A stretch of 64,000 nt of DNA from Steromphala cineraria. Its lineage: Eukaryota > Mollusca > Gastropoda > Trochida > Trochidae. Below are positions 26,616-40,019 of the stretch, piece after piece. The stretch is from assembly GCA_916613615.1 (NCBI GenBank), contig OU744727.1:20158093-20222092 (forward strand), read 5' to 3'. The stretch's first letter is position 1, and the number at the start of each line of letters is the position of its first letter. The notes under the pieces were generated by a model that did not search any database, was not told the origin of the DNA, and saw only the letters and a list, made by a program, of their open reading frames with translations. The position numbers and the translations under genes were made by a program.

Positions 26616-26995
26616 ATGTACAAACAAAAAAATGCTATCTGCTGATGCCAACCAATCTTCTCACAGATTTTTAGTTTTTGTATAATTGGCTTTAGATGCG
26701 ACCTTTATGTAGAGTTGAGCAGATATTGTCATTATTTTCCCTACGATGGAATTTTCTTAATATGGCTTGGATATTCACCAGAATGGGCTCAAATGTACAA
26801 ACAAAAAAATGCTATCTGCTGATGCCAACCAATCTTCTCACAGATTTTTAGTTTTTGTATAATTGGCTTTAGATGCGACCTTTATGTAGAGTTGAGCAGA
26901 TATTGTCATTATTTTCCCTACGATGAAATTTTCTTAATATGGCTTGGATATGCACCAAAATGGGCTCAAATGTACAAAAAAAAAAATGCTATCTC
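26616..26995 (+). repeat. Three consecutive units with altered A-rich tract
   Basis: The usual GTACACAAAAATAAATGC becomes GTACAAACAAAAAAATGC from 26,619 and again from 26,796, and GTACAAAAAAAAAAATGC (eleven A at 26,976-26,986) in the next unit. The spacing is exactly 177 bp. The first two units also share CTGCTGATGCC, while the third has CTCCTAGTGCC. Their adjacency and shared changes suggest a local unit duplication. They lie about 0.7 kb before the change from zone 1 to zone 2. Confidence 0.85.
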
Positions 26996-28740
26996 CTAGT
27001 GCCAACCAATCTTCTCACAGATTTTTAGTTTTTGTATAATTGGCTTTAGATGCGACCTTTATGTAGAGTTGAGCAGATATTGTCATTGTTTTCCCTACGA
27101 TGAAATTTTCTTAATATGGCTTGGATATGCACCAAAATGGGCTCAAATGTACACAAAAATAAATGCTATCTGCTGGTGCCAACCAATCTTCTCACAGATT
27201 TTTAGTTTTTGTATAATTGGCTTTAGATGCGACCTTATTGTACATTTGAGCAGATATTGTCATTATTGTCCCTACGATGAAAGTTTCTTAATATGGCTTG
27301 GATATGCACCAAAATGGGCTCAAATGTACACAAAAATAAATGCTATCTGCTGGTGCCAACCAATCTTCTCACAGATTTTTAGTTTTTGTATAATTGGCTT
27401 TAGATGCGACCTTTATGTAGAGTTGAGCAGATATTGTCATTATTTTCCCTACGATGAAACTTTCTTAATATGGCTTGGATATGCACCAAAATGGGCTCAA
27501 ATGTACACAAAAATAAATGCTATCTGCTGGTGCCAACCAATCTTCTCACAGATTTTTAATTTTTGTATAATTGGCTTTAGATGCGACCTTTATGTAGAGT
27601 TGAGCAGATATTGTCATTATTTTCCCTACAATAAAATTTTCTTAATATGACTTGGATATGCACCAAAATGGGCTCAAATGTACACAAAAATAAATGCTAT
27701 CTGCTGGTGCCAACCAATCTTCTCACAGATTTTTAGTTTTTGTATAATTGGCTTTAGATGCGACCTTTATGTAGAGTTAAGCAGATATTGTCATTATTTT
27801 CCCTACGATGAAATTTTCTTAATATGACTTGGATATGCACCAAAATGGGCTCAAATGTACACAAAAAATAAATGCTATCTGCTGGTGCCAACCAATCTTC
27901 TCACAGATTTTTAGTTTTTGTAAAATTGGCTTTAGATGCGACCTTTATGTAGAGTTGAGCAGATATTGTCATTATTTTCCCTACGATGAAATTTTCTTAA
28001 TATGGCTTGGATATGCACCAAAATGGGCTCAAATGTACACAAAAATAAATGCTATCTGCTGGTGCCAACCAATCTTCTCACAGATTTTTAGTTTTTGTAT
28101 AATTGGCTTTAGATGCGACCTTTATGTAGAGTTGAGCAGATATTGTCATTATTTTCCCTACGATAAAATATTCTTAATATGACTTGGATATGCACCAAAA
28201 TGGGCTCAAATGTACACAAAAATAAATGCTATCTGCTGGTGCCAACCAATCTTCTCACAGATGTTTAGTTTTTGTATAATTGGCTTTAGATGCGACCTTT
28301 ATGTAGAGTTGAGCAGATATTGTCATTATTTTCCCTACGATGAAATTTTCTTAATATGGCTTGGATATGCACCAAAATGGGCTCAAATGTACACAAAAAT
28401 AAATGCTATCTGCTGGTGCCAACCAATCTTCTCACAGATTTTTAGTTTTTGTATAATTGGCTTTAGATGCGACCTTTATGTAGAGTTGAGCAGATATTGT
28501 CATTATTTTCCCTACGATTAAATTTTTCTTAATATGACTTGGATATGCACCAAAATGGGCTCAAATGTACACAAAAATAAATGCTATCTGCTGGTGCCAA
28601 CCAATCTTCTCACAGATTTTTAGTTTTTGTATAATTGGCTTTAGATGCGACTTTATGTAGAGTTGAGCAGATATTGTCATTATTTTCCCTACGATAAAAT
28701 ATTCTTAATATGACTTGGATATGCACCAAAATGGGCTCAA

Positions 28741-31217
28741 ATGTACACAAAAATAAATGCTATCTGCTGGTGCCAACCAATCTTCTCACAGATTTTTAGT
28801 TTTTGTATAATTGGCTTTAGATGCGACCTTTATGTAGAGTTGAGCAGATATTGTCATTATTTTCCCTACGATGAAATTTTCTTAATATGGCTTGGATATG
28901 CACCAAAATGGGCTCAAATGTACACAAAAATAAATGCTATCTGCTGGTGCCAACCAATCTTCTCACAGATTTTTAGTTTTTGTATAATTGGCTTTAGATG
29001 CGACCTTTATGTAGAGTTGAGCAGATATTGTCATTATTTTCCCTACTATAAAATGTTCTTAATATGACTTGGATATGCACCAAAATGGGCTCAAATGTAC
29101 ACAAAAATAAATGCTATCTGCTGGTGCCAACCAATCTTCTCACAGATGTTAGTTTTTGTATAATTGGCTTTAGATGCGACCTTTATGTAGAGTTGAGCAG
29201 ATATTGTCATTATTTTCCCTACGATGAAATTTTCTTAATATGGCTTGGATATGCACCAAAATGGGCTCAAATGTACACAAAAATAAATGCTATCTGCTGG
29301 TGCCAACCAATCTTCTCACAGATTTTTAGTTTTTGTATAATTGGCTTTAGATGCGACCTTTATGTAGAGTTGAGCAGATATTGTCATTATTTTCCCTACG
29401 ATAAAATATTCTTAATATGACTTGGATATGCACAAAAATGGGCTCAAATGTACACAAAAATAAATGCTATCTGCTGGTGCCAACCAATCTTCTCACAGAT
29501 GTTTAGGTATTGTATAATTGGCTTTAGATGCGACCTTTATGTAGAGTTGAGCAGATATTGTCATTATTTTCCCTACGATGAAATTTTCTTAATATGGCTT
29601 GGATATGCACCAAAATGGGCTCAAATGTACACAAAAATAAATGCTATCTGCTGGTGCCAACCAATCTTCTCACAGATTTTTAGTTTTTGTATAATTGGCT
29701 TTAGATGCGACCTTTATGTAGAGTTGAGCAGATATTGTCATTATTTTCCCTACGATTAAATTTTCTTAATATGACTTGGATATGCACCAAAATGGGCTCA
29801 AATGTACACAAAAATAAATGCTATCTGCTGGTGCCAACCAATCTTCTCACAGATTTTTAGTTTTTGTATAATTGGCTTTAGATGCGACCTTTATGTAGAG
29901 TTGAGCAGATATTGTCATTATTTTCCCTACGATAAAATATTCTTAATATGGCTTGGATATGCACCAAAATGGGCTCAAATGTACACAAAAATAAATGCTA
30001 TCTGCTGGTGCCAACCAATCTTCTCACAGATGTTTAGTTTTTGTATAATTGGCTTTAGATGCGACCTTTATGTAGAGTTGAGCAGATATTGTCATTATTT
30101 TCCCTACAATGAAATTTTCTTAATATGGCTTGGATATGCACCAAAATGGGCTCAAATGTACACAAAAATAAATGCTATCTGCTGGTGCCAACCAATCTTC
30201 TCACAGATCTTTAGTTTTTGTATAATTGGCTTTAGATGCGACCTTTATGTAGAGTTGAGCAGATATTGTCATTATTTTCCCTACGATAAAATGTTCTTAA
30301 TATGACTTGGATATGCACCAAAATGGGCTCAAATGTACACAAAAATAAATGCTATCTGCTGGTGCCAACCAATCTTCTCACAGATGTTTAGTTTTTGTAT
30401 AATTGGCTTTAGATGCGACCTTTATGTAGAGTTGAGCAGATATTGTCATTATTTTCCCTACGATTAAATTTTCTTAATATGGCTTGGATATGCACCAAAA
30501 TGGGCTCAAATGTACACAAAAATAAATGCTATCTGCTGGTGCCAACCAATCTTCTCACAGATTTTTAGTTTTTGTATAATTGGCTTAGATGCGACCTTAA
30601 TGTAGAGTTGAGCAGATATTGTCATTATTTTCCCTACGATAAAATGTTCTTAATATGACTTGGATATGCACCAAAATGGGCTCAAATGTACACAAAAATA
30701 AATGCTATCTGCTGGTGCCAACCAATCTTCTCACAGATTTTCAGTTTTGTATAATTGGCTTTAGATGCGACCTTTATGTAGAGTTGAGCAGATATTGTCA
30801 TTATTTTCCCTACGATAAAATTGTCTTAATATGACTTGGATATGCACCAAAATGGGCTCAAATGTACACAAAAATAAATGTTATCTGCTGGTGCCAACCA
30901 ATTTTCTCACATATTTATAGTTTTTGTATAATTGGCTTTAGATGCGGCCTTTATGTAGAGTTGAGCAGATATTGTCATTATTTTCCCTACGATTAAATTT
31001 TCTTAATATGACTTGGATATGCACCAAAATGGGCTCAAATGTACACAAAAATAAATGCTATCTGCTGGTGCCAACCAATCTTCTCACAGATTTTTAGTTT
31101 GTTTGTATAATTGGCTTTAGATGCGGCCTTTTTGTAGAGTTGAGCAGATATTGTCATTATTTTCCCTACGATAAAATTTTCTTAATATGACTTGGATATG
31201 CACCAAAATGGGCTCAA
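28741..31217 (+). repeat. 14-unit HOR, copy 1 (2,477 bp)
   Basis: Fourteen units with an ordered set of rare tags: CTATAAAATG at 29,046; CACAGATGTTAG near 29,143; AAAATATTC at 29,403; GATTAAATT at 29,752; a second AAAATATTC at 29,933; CAGATCTTTAG at 30,204; CACAGATGTTTAG with GATTAA at about 30,383-30,466; GATTTTCAGTTTTG near 30,735; AATGTTATCTGC with CACATATTTATAG at about 30,878-30,919; GATGCGGCC near 30,950 and 31,123; and TTTAGTTTGTTTG near 31,095. All recur in copy 2 at an offset of about 2,478 bp. Confidence 0.85.
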
Positions 31218-33696
31218 ATGTACACAAAAATAAATGCTATCTGCTGGTGCCAACCAATCTTCTCACAGATTTTTAGTTTTTGTATAATTGGCTTTAGATG
31301 CGACCTTTATGTAGAGTTGAGCAGATATTGTCATTATTTTCCCTACGATGAAATTTTCTTAATATGGCTTGGATATGCACCAAAATGGGCTCAAATGTAC
31401 ACAAAAATAAATGCTATCTGCTGGTGCCAACCAATCTTCTCACAGATTTTTAGTTTTTGTATAATTGGCTTTAGATGCGACCTTTATGTAGAGTTGAGCA
31501 GATATTGTCATTATTTTCCCGACTATAAAATGTTCTTAATATGACTTGGATATGCACCAAAATGGGCTCAAATGTACACAAAAATAAATGCTATCTGCTG
31601 GTGCCAACCAATCTTCTCACAGATGTTTAGTTTTTGTATAATTGGCTTTAGATGCGACCTTTATGTAGAGTTGAGCAGATATTGTCATTATTTTCCCTAC
31701 GATGAAATTTTCTTAATATGGCTTGGATATGCACCAAAATGGGCTCAAATGTACACAAAAATAAATGCTATCTGCTGGTGCCAACCAATCTTCTCACAGA
31801 TTTTTAGTTTTTGTATAATTGGCTTTAGATGCGACCTTTATGTAGAGTTGAGCAGATATTGTCATTATTTTCCCTACGATAAAATATTCTTAATATGACT
31901 TGGATATGCACAAAAATGGGCTCAAATGTACACAAAAATAAATGCTATCTGCTGGTGCCAACCAATCTTCTCACAGATGTTTAGTTTTTGTATAATTGGC
32001 TTTAGATGCGACCTTTATGTAGAGTTGAGCAGATATTGTCATTATTTTCCCTACGATGAAATTTTCTTAATATGACTTGGATATGCACCAAAATGGGCTC
32101 AAATGTACACAAAAATAAATGCTATCTGCTGGTGCCAACCAATCTTCTCACAGATTTTTAGTTTTTGTATAATTGGCTTTAGATGCGACCTTTATGTAGA
32201 GTTGAGCAGATATTGTCATTATTTTCCCTACGATTAAATTTTCTTAATATGACTTGGATATGCACCAAAATGGGCTCAAATGTACACAAAAATAAATGCT
32301 ATCTGCTGGTGCCAACCAATCTTCTCACAGATTTTTAGTTTTTGTATAATTGGCTTTAGATGCGACCTTTATGTAGAGTTGAGCAGATATTGTCATTATT
32401 TTCCCTACGATAAAATATTCTTAATATGACTTGGATATGCACCAAAATGGGCTCAAATGTACACAAAAATAAATGCTATCTGCTGGTGCCAACCAATCTT
32501 CTCACAGATGTTTAGTTTTTGTATAATTGGCTTTAGATGCGACCTTTATGTAGAGTTGAGCAGATATTGTCATTATTTTCCCTACGATGAAATTTTCTTA
32601 ATATGGCTTGGATATGCACCAAAATGGGCTCAAATGTACACAAAAATAAATGCTATCTGCTGGTGCCAACCAATCTTCTCACAGATCTTTAGTTTTTGTA
32701 TAATTGGCTTTAGATGCGACCTTTATGTAGAGTTGAGCAGATATTGTCATTATTTTCCCTACGATAAAATGTTCTTAATATGACTTGGATATGCACCAAA
32801 ATGGGCTCAAATGTACACAAAAATAAATGCTATCTGCTGGTGCCAACCAATCTTCTCACAGATGTTTAGTTTTTGTATAATTGGCTTTAGATGCGACCTT
32901 TATGTAGAGTTGAGCAGATATTGTCATTATTTTCCCTACGATTAAATTTTCTTAATATGGCTTGGATATGCACCAAAATGGGCTCAAATGTACACAAAAA
33001 TAAATGCTATCTGCTGGTGCCAACCAATCTTCTCACAGATTTTTAGTTTTTGTATAATTGGCTTTAGATGCGACTTTTATGTAGAGTTGAGCAGATATTG
33101 TCATTATTTTCCCTACGATAAAATGTTCTTAATATGACTTGGATATGCACCAAAATGGGCTCAAATGTACACAAAAATAAATGCTATCTGCTGGTGCCAA
33201 CCAATCTTCTCACAGATTTTCAGTTTTGTATAATTGGCTTTAGATGCGACCTTTATGTAGAGTTGAGCAGATATTGTCATTATTTTCCCTACGATAAAAT
33301 TTTCTTAATATGACTTGGATATGCACCAAAATGGGCTCAAATGTACACAAAAATAAATGTTATCTGCTGGTGCCAACCAATTTTCTCACATATTTATAGT
33401 TTTTGTATAATTGGCTTTAGATGCGGCCTTTATGTAGAGTTGAGCAGATATTGTCATTATTTTCCCTACGATAAAATTTTCTTAATATGACTTGGATATG
33501 CACCAAAATGGGCTCAAATGTACACAAAAATAAATGCTATCTGCTGGTGCCAACCAATCTTCTCACAGATTTTTTGTTTGTTTGTATAATTGGCTTTAGA
33601 TGCGACCTTTATGTAGAGTTGAGCAGATATTGTCATTATTTTCCCTACGATGAAATTTTCTTAATATGGCTTGGATATGCACCAAAATGGGCTCAA
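31218..33696 (+). repeat. 14-unit HOR, copy 2 (2,479 bp)
   Basis: This copy repeats the tag order of 28,741-31,217: CTATAAAATG at 31,523; CAGATGTTTAG near 31,621; AAAATATTC at 31,881; GATTAAATT at 32,231; AAAATATTC at 32,411; CAGATCTTTAG at 32,682; GATTAA at 32,940; GATTTTCAGTTTTG near 33,214; AATGTTATCTGC with CACATATTTATAG at about 33,356-33,399; GATGCGGCC near 33,420; and TTTTTGTTTGTTTG near 33,571. Small differences include a TGA gained near 32,075. I see no clear third copy after 33,697. Confidence 0.85.
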
Positions 33697-36600
33697 ATGT
33701 ACACAAAAATAAATGCTATCTGCTGGTGCCAACCAATCTTCTCACAGATTTTTAGTTTTTGTATAATTGGCTTTAGATGCGACCTTTATGTAGAGTTGAG
33801 CAGATATTGTCATTATTTTCCCTACGATGAAATTTTCTTAATATGGCTTGGATATGCACCAAAATGGGCTCAAATGTACACAAAAAAAAATGCTATCTGC
33901 TGGTGCCAACCAATCTTCTCACAGATTTTTAGTTTTTGTATAATTGGCTTTAGATGCGACCTTTATGTAGAGTTGAGCAGATATTGTCATTATTTTCCCT
34001 ACGATAAAATTTTCTTAATATGACTTGGATATGCACAAAAATGGGCTCAAATGTACACAAAAATAAATGCTATCTGCTGGTGCCAACCAATCTTCTCACA
34101 GATTTTTAGTTTTGTATAATTGGCTTTAGATGCGACCTTTATGTAGAGTTGAGCAGATATTGTCATTATTTTCCCTACGATAAAATTTTCTTAATATGAC
34201 TTCGATATGCACCAAAATGGGCTCAAATGTACACAAAAATAAATGCTATCTGCTGGTGCCAACCAATCTTCTCACAGATTTTTAGTTTTTGTATAATTGG
34301 CTTTAGATGCGACCTTTATGTAGAGTTGAGCAGATATTGTCATTATTTTCCCTACGATGAATTTTTCTTAATATGACTTGGATATGCACCAAAATGGGCT
34401 CAAATGTACACAAAAATAAATGCTATCTGCTGGTGCCAACCAATCTTCTCACAGATGTTTAGTTTTTGTATAATTGGCTTTAGATGCGACCTTTATGTAG
34501 AGTTGAGCAGATATTGTCATTATTTTCCCTACGATGAAATTTTCTTAATATGACTTGGATATGCACCAAAATGGGCTCAAATGTACACAAAAATAAATGC
34601 TATCTGCTGGTGCCAACCAATCTTCTCACAGAATTTTTAGTTTTTGTATAATTGGCTTTAGATGCGACCTTTATGTAGAGTTGAGCAGATATTGTCATTA
34701 TTTTCCCTACGATTAAATTTTCTTAATATGACTTGGATATGCACCAAAATGGGCTCAAATGTACACAAAAATAAATGCTATCTGCTGGTGCCAACCAATC
34801 TTCTCACAGATTTTTAGTTTTTGTATAATTGGCTTTAGATGCGACCTTTATGTAGAGTTGAGCAGATATTGTCATTATTTTCCCTACGATAAAATTTTCT
34901 TAATATGACTTGGATATGCACCAAAATGGGCTCAAATGTACACAAAAATAAATGTTATCTGCTGGTGCCAACCAATCTTCTCACATATTTTTAGTTTTTG
35001 TATAATTGGCTTTAGATGCGACCTTTATGTAGAGTTGAGCAGATATTGTCATTATTTTCCCTACGATGAAATTTTCTTAATATGGCTTGGATATGCACCA
35101 AAATGGGCTCAAATGTACACAAAAATAAATGCTATCTGCTGGTGCCAACCAATCTTCTCACAGATTTTTAGTTTTTGTATAATTGGCTTTAGATGCGACC
35201 TTTATGTAGAGTTGAGCAGATATTGTCATTATTTTCCCTACGATTAAATTTTCTTAATAAGGCTTGGATATGCACCAAAATGGGCTCAAATGTACACAAA
35301 AATAAATGCTATCTGCTGGTGCCAACCAATCTTCTCACAGATTTTTAGTTTTGTATAATTGGCTTTAGATGCGACCTTTATGTAGAGTTGAGCAGATATT
35401 GTCATTATTTTCCCTACGATAAAATGTTCTTAATATGACTTGGATATGCACCAAAATGGGTTCAAATGTACACAAAAATAAATGCTATCTGCTGGTGCCA
35501 ACCAATCTTCTCACAGATTTTTAGTTTTGTATAATTGGCTTTAGATGCGACCTTTATGTAGAGTTGAGCAGATATTGTCATTATTTTCCCTACGATAAAA
35601 TTTTCTTAATATGACTTGGATATGCACCAAAATGGGCTCAAATGTACACAAAAATAAATGCTATCTGCTGGTGCCAACCAATCTTCTCACAGATTTTTAG
35701 TTTTTGTATAATTGGCTTTAGATGCGACCTTTATGTAGAGTTGAGCAGATATTGTCATTATTTTCCCTACGATGAAATTTTCTTAATATGGCTTGGATAT
35801 GCACCAAAATGGGCTCAAATGTACACAAAAATAAATGCTATCTGCTGGTGCCAACCAATCTTCTCACAGATTTTTAGTTTTTGTATAATTGGCTTTAGAT
35901 GCGACCTTATTGTACATTTGAGCAGATATTGTCATTATTGTCCCTACGATGAAAGTTTCTTAATATAGCTTGGATATGCAACAAAATGGGCTCAAATGTA
36001 CACACAAATAAATGCTATCTGCTGGTGCCAACCAATCTTCTCACAGATTTTTAGTTTTTGTATAATTGGCTTTAGATGCGACCTTTATGTAGAGCTGAGC
36101 AGATATTGTCATTATTTTCCCTACCATGAAATGTTCTTAATATGGCTTGGATATGCACCAAAATGGGCTCAAATGTACACAAAAATAAATGCTATCTGCT
36201 GGTGCCAACCAATCTTCTCACAGATTTTTAGTTTTGTATAATTGGCTTTAGATGCGACCTTTATGTAGAGTTGAGCAGATATTGTCATTATTTTCCCTAC
36301 GATAAAATTTTCTTAATATGACTTGGATATGCACCAAAATGGGCTCAAATGTACACACAAATAAATGCTATCTGCTGGTGCCAACCAATCTTCTCACAGA
36401 TTTTTAGTTTTTGTATAATTGGCTTTAGATGCGACCTTTATGTAGAGTTGAGCAGATATTGTCATTATTTTCCCTACGATGAAATTTTCTTAATATGGCT
36501 TGGATATGCACCAGAATGGGCTCAAATGTACACAAAAATAAATGCTATCTGCTGGTGCCAACCAATCTTCTCACAGATTTTTAGTTTTTGTATAATTGGC

Positions 36601-37763
36601 TTTAGATGCGACCTTTATGTAGAGTTGAGCAGATATTGTCATTATTTTCCCTACGATAAAATTTTCTTAATATGACTTGGATATGCACCAAAATGGGCTC
36701 AAATGTACACAAAAATAAATGCTATCTGCTGGTGCCAACCAATCTTCTCACAGATTTTTAGTTTTTGTATAATTGGCTTTAGATGCGACCTTTATGTAGA
36801 GTTGAGCAGATATTGTCATTATTTTCCCTACGATGAAATTTTCTTAATATGGCTTGGATATGCACCAAAATGGGCTCAAATGTACACAAAAATAAATGCT
36901 ATCTGCTGGTGCCAACCAATCTTCTCACAGATTTTTAGTTTTTGTATAATTGGCTTTAGATGCGACCTTTATGTAGAGTTGAGCAGATATTGTCATTATT
37001 TTCCCTACGATAAAATGTTCTTAATATGACTTGGATATGCACCAAAATGGGCTCAAATGTACACAAAAATAAATGCTATCTGCTGGTGCCAACCAATCTT
37101 CTCACAGATTTTTAGTTTTGTATAATTGGCTTTAGATGCGACCTTTATGTAGAGTTGAGCAGATATTGTCATTATTTTCCTTACGATAAAATTTTCTTAA
37201 TATGACTTGGATATGCACCAAAATGGGCTCAAATGTACACAAAAATAAATGCTATCTGCTGGTGCCAACCAATCTTCTCACAGATTTTTAGTTTTTGTAT
37301 AATTGGCTTTAGATGCGACCTTTATGTAGAGTTGAGCAGATATTGTCATTATTTTCCCTACGATGAAATTTTCTTAATATGGCTTGGATATGCACCAAAA
37401 TGGGCTCAAATGTACACAAAAATAAATGCTATCTGCTGGTGCCAACCAATCTTCTCACAGATTTTTAGTTTTTGTATAATTGGCTTTAGATGCGACCTTT
37501 ATGTAGAGTTGAGCAGATATTGTCATTATTTTCCCTACGATTAAATTTTCTTAATATGGCTTGGATATGCACCAAAATGGGCTCAAATGTACACACAAAT
37601 AAATGCTTTCTGCTGGTGCCAACCAATCTTCTCACAGATTTTTAGTTTTTGTATAATTGGCTTTAGATGCGACCTTATTGTACATTTGAGCAGATATTGT
37701 CATTATTGTCCCTACGATTAAATTTTCTTAATATAGCTTGGATATGCACCAAAATAGGCTCAA

Positions 37764-40019
37764 ATGTACACAAAAATAAATGCTATCTGCTGGTGCCAAC
37801 CAATCTTCTCACAGATGTTTAGTTTTTGTATAATTGGCTTTAGATGCGACCTTTATGTAGAGTTGAGCAGATATTGTCATTATTGTCCCTACGATGGAAT
37901 TTTCTTAATATGGCTTGGATATGCACCAAAATGGGCTCAAATGTACACAAAAATAAATGCTATCTGCTGGTGCCAACCAATCTTCTCACAGATTTTTAGT
38001 TTTTGTATAATTGGCTTTAGATGCGACCTTTATGTAGAGTTGAGCAGATATTGTCATTATTTTCCCTACCATGAAATGTTCTTAATATGGCTTGGATATG
38101 CACCAAAATGGGCTCAAATGTACACAAAAATAAATGCTATCTGCTGGTGCCAACCAATCTTCTCACAGATTTTTAGTTTTTGTATAATTGGCTTTAGATG
38201 CGACCTTTATGTAGAGTTGAGCAGATATTGTCATTATTTTCCCTACGATTAAATTTTCTTAAAATGGCTTGGATATGCACCAAGATGGGCTCAAATGTAC
38301 ATAAAAATAAAAGCTATCTGCTGGTGCCAACCAATCTTCTCACAGATTTTTAGTTTTTGTATAATTGGCTTTAGATGCGACCTTTATGTAGAGTTGAGCA
38401 GATATTGTCATTATTTTCCCTACGATAAAATTTTCTTAATATGACTTGGATATGCACCAAAATGGGCTCAAATGTACACAAAAATAAATGCTTTCTGCTG
38501 GTGCCAACCAATCTTCTCACATATTTTTTGTTTTTGTATAATTGGCTTTAGATGCGACCTTTATGTAGAGTTGAGCAGATATTGTCATTATTTTCCCTAC
38601 GATGGAATTTTCTTAATATGGCTTGGATATGCACCAGAATGGGCTCAAATGTACACAAAAATAAATGCTATCTGCTGGTGCCAACCAATCTTCTCACAGA
38701 TTTTTAGTTTTTGTATAATTGGCTTTAGATGCGACCTTTATGTAGAGTTGAGCAGATATTGTCATTATTTTCCCTACGATGAATTTTTCTTAATATGGCT
38801 TGGATATGCACCAAAATGGGCTCAAATGTACACAAAAATAAATGCTTTCTGTTGGTGCCAACCAATCTTCTCACAGATTTTTAGTTTTTGTATAATTGGC
38901 TTGAGATGCGACCTTTATGGAGAGTTGAGCAGATATTGTCATTATTTTCCCTACGATGAAATTTTCTTAATATAGCTTGGATATGCACCAAAATAGGCTC
39001 AAATGTACACAAAAATAAATGCTATCTGCTGGTGCCAACCAATCTTCTCACAGATGTTTAGTTTTTGTATAATTGGCTTTAGATGCGACCTTTATGTAGA
39101 GTTGAGCAGATATTGTCATTATTTTCCCTACGATGGAATTTTCTTAATATGGCTTGGATATGCACCAAAATGGGCTCAAATGTACACAAAAATAAATGCT
39201 ATCTGCTGGTGCCAACCAATCTTCTCACAGATTTTTAGTTTTTGTATAATTGGCTTTAGATGCGACCTTTATGTAGAGTTGAGCAGATATTGTCATTATT
39301 TTCCCTACCATGAAATGTTCTTAATATGGCTTGGATATGCACCAAAATGGGCTCAAATGTACACAAAAATAAATGCTATCTGCTGGTGCCAACCAATCTT
39401 CTCACAGATTTTTAGTTTTTGTATAATTGGCTTTAGATGCGACCTTTATGTAGAGTTGAGCAGATATTGTCATTATTTTCCCTACGATTAAATTTTCTTA
39501 AAATGGCTTGGATATGCACCAAGATGGGCTCAAATGTACATAAAAATAAAAGCTATCTGCTGGTGCCAACCAATCTTCTCACAGATTTTTAGTTTTTGTA
39601 TAATTGGCTTTAGATGCGACCTTTATGTAGAGTTGAGCAGATATTGTCATTATTTTCCCTACGATAAAATTTTCTTAATATGACTTGGATATGCACCAAA
39701 ATGGGCTCAAATGTACACAAAAATAAATGCTTTCTGCTGGTGCCAACCAATCTTCTCACATATTTTTTGTTTTTGTATAATTGGCTTTAGATGCGACCTT
39801 TATGTAGAGTTGAGCAGATATTGTCATTATTTTCCCTACGATGGAATTTTCTTAATATGGCTTGGATATGCACCAGAATGGGCTCAAATGTACACAAAAA
39901 TAAATGCTATCTGCTGGTGCCAACCAATCTTCTCACAGATTTTTAGTTTTTGTATAATTGGCTTTAGATGCGACCTTTATGTAGAGTTGAGCAGATATTG
40001 TCATTATTTTCCCTACGAT
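37764..40019 (+). repeat. 7-unit HOR (1,239 bp), two copies
   Basis: Units at 37,764-38,780 recur at 39,003-40,019. Shared rare tags are CACAGATGTTTAG, GATGGAATT, CCTACCATGAAATG, TTAAAATGGCTTGG followed by CACCAAGATGGG and ACATAAAAATAAAAGC (38,279 and 39,518), and CACATATTTTTTG with GCACCAGAATGG. The copies diverge after this: copy one continues with GAATTT and a unit containing GGCTTGAGATGC and TATGGAGAG, copy two with GATAAAATT plus TGA. Confidence 0.85.

Larger units (their letters stand above)
1..27650 (+). repeat. Array zone 1: B-type-rich, few nonsense variants
   Basis: About 156 units. TGA at codon 50 (ATATGACTTGG) occurs only about ten times, near 393, 1816, 5707, 7653, 14027, 14912, 19332, 23931, 25170 and 27648. 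About 22 B-type units are spread through it at variable spacing, often 5, 6, 7 or 11 units. Other shared variants are ATATTCACCA(A/G)AATGG near 152-169, GCACAAAAATGG in place of GCACCAAAATGG, GAAACTTTC and GAATTTTTC. Unit spacing is almost perfect from 3,967 to 14,942, with a single +1 base near 10,585 in 62 units. Confidence 0.75.
27651..35650 (+). repeat. Array zone 2: lacks B-type units, rich in codon-50 TGA
   Basis: About 45 units. By hand count about 29 carry ATATGACTTGG, compared with about ten of 156 in the preceding zone. No TGTACATTTGAGC arm occurs between about 27,250 and 35,911. Characteristic variants are GATAAAATATTC, GATAAAATGTTC, GATTAAATTTTC and CACAGATGTTTAG. Open stretches are mostly two units long because the stop falls in every second unit, which suggests an underlying 354-bp dimer. 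The clearest structure is the 14-unit HOR annotated separately. Confidence 0.7.
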
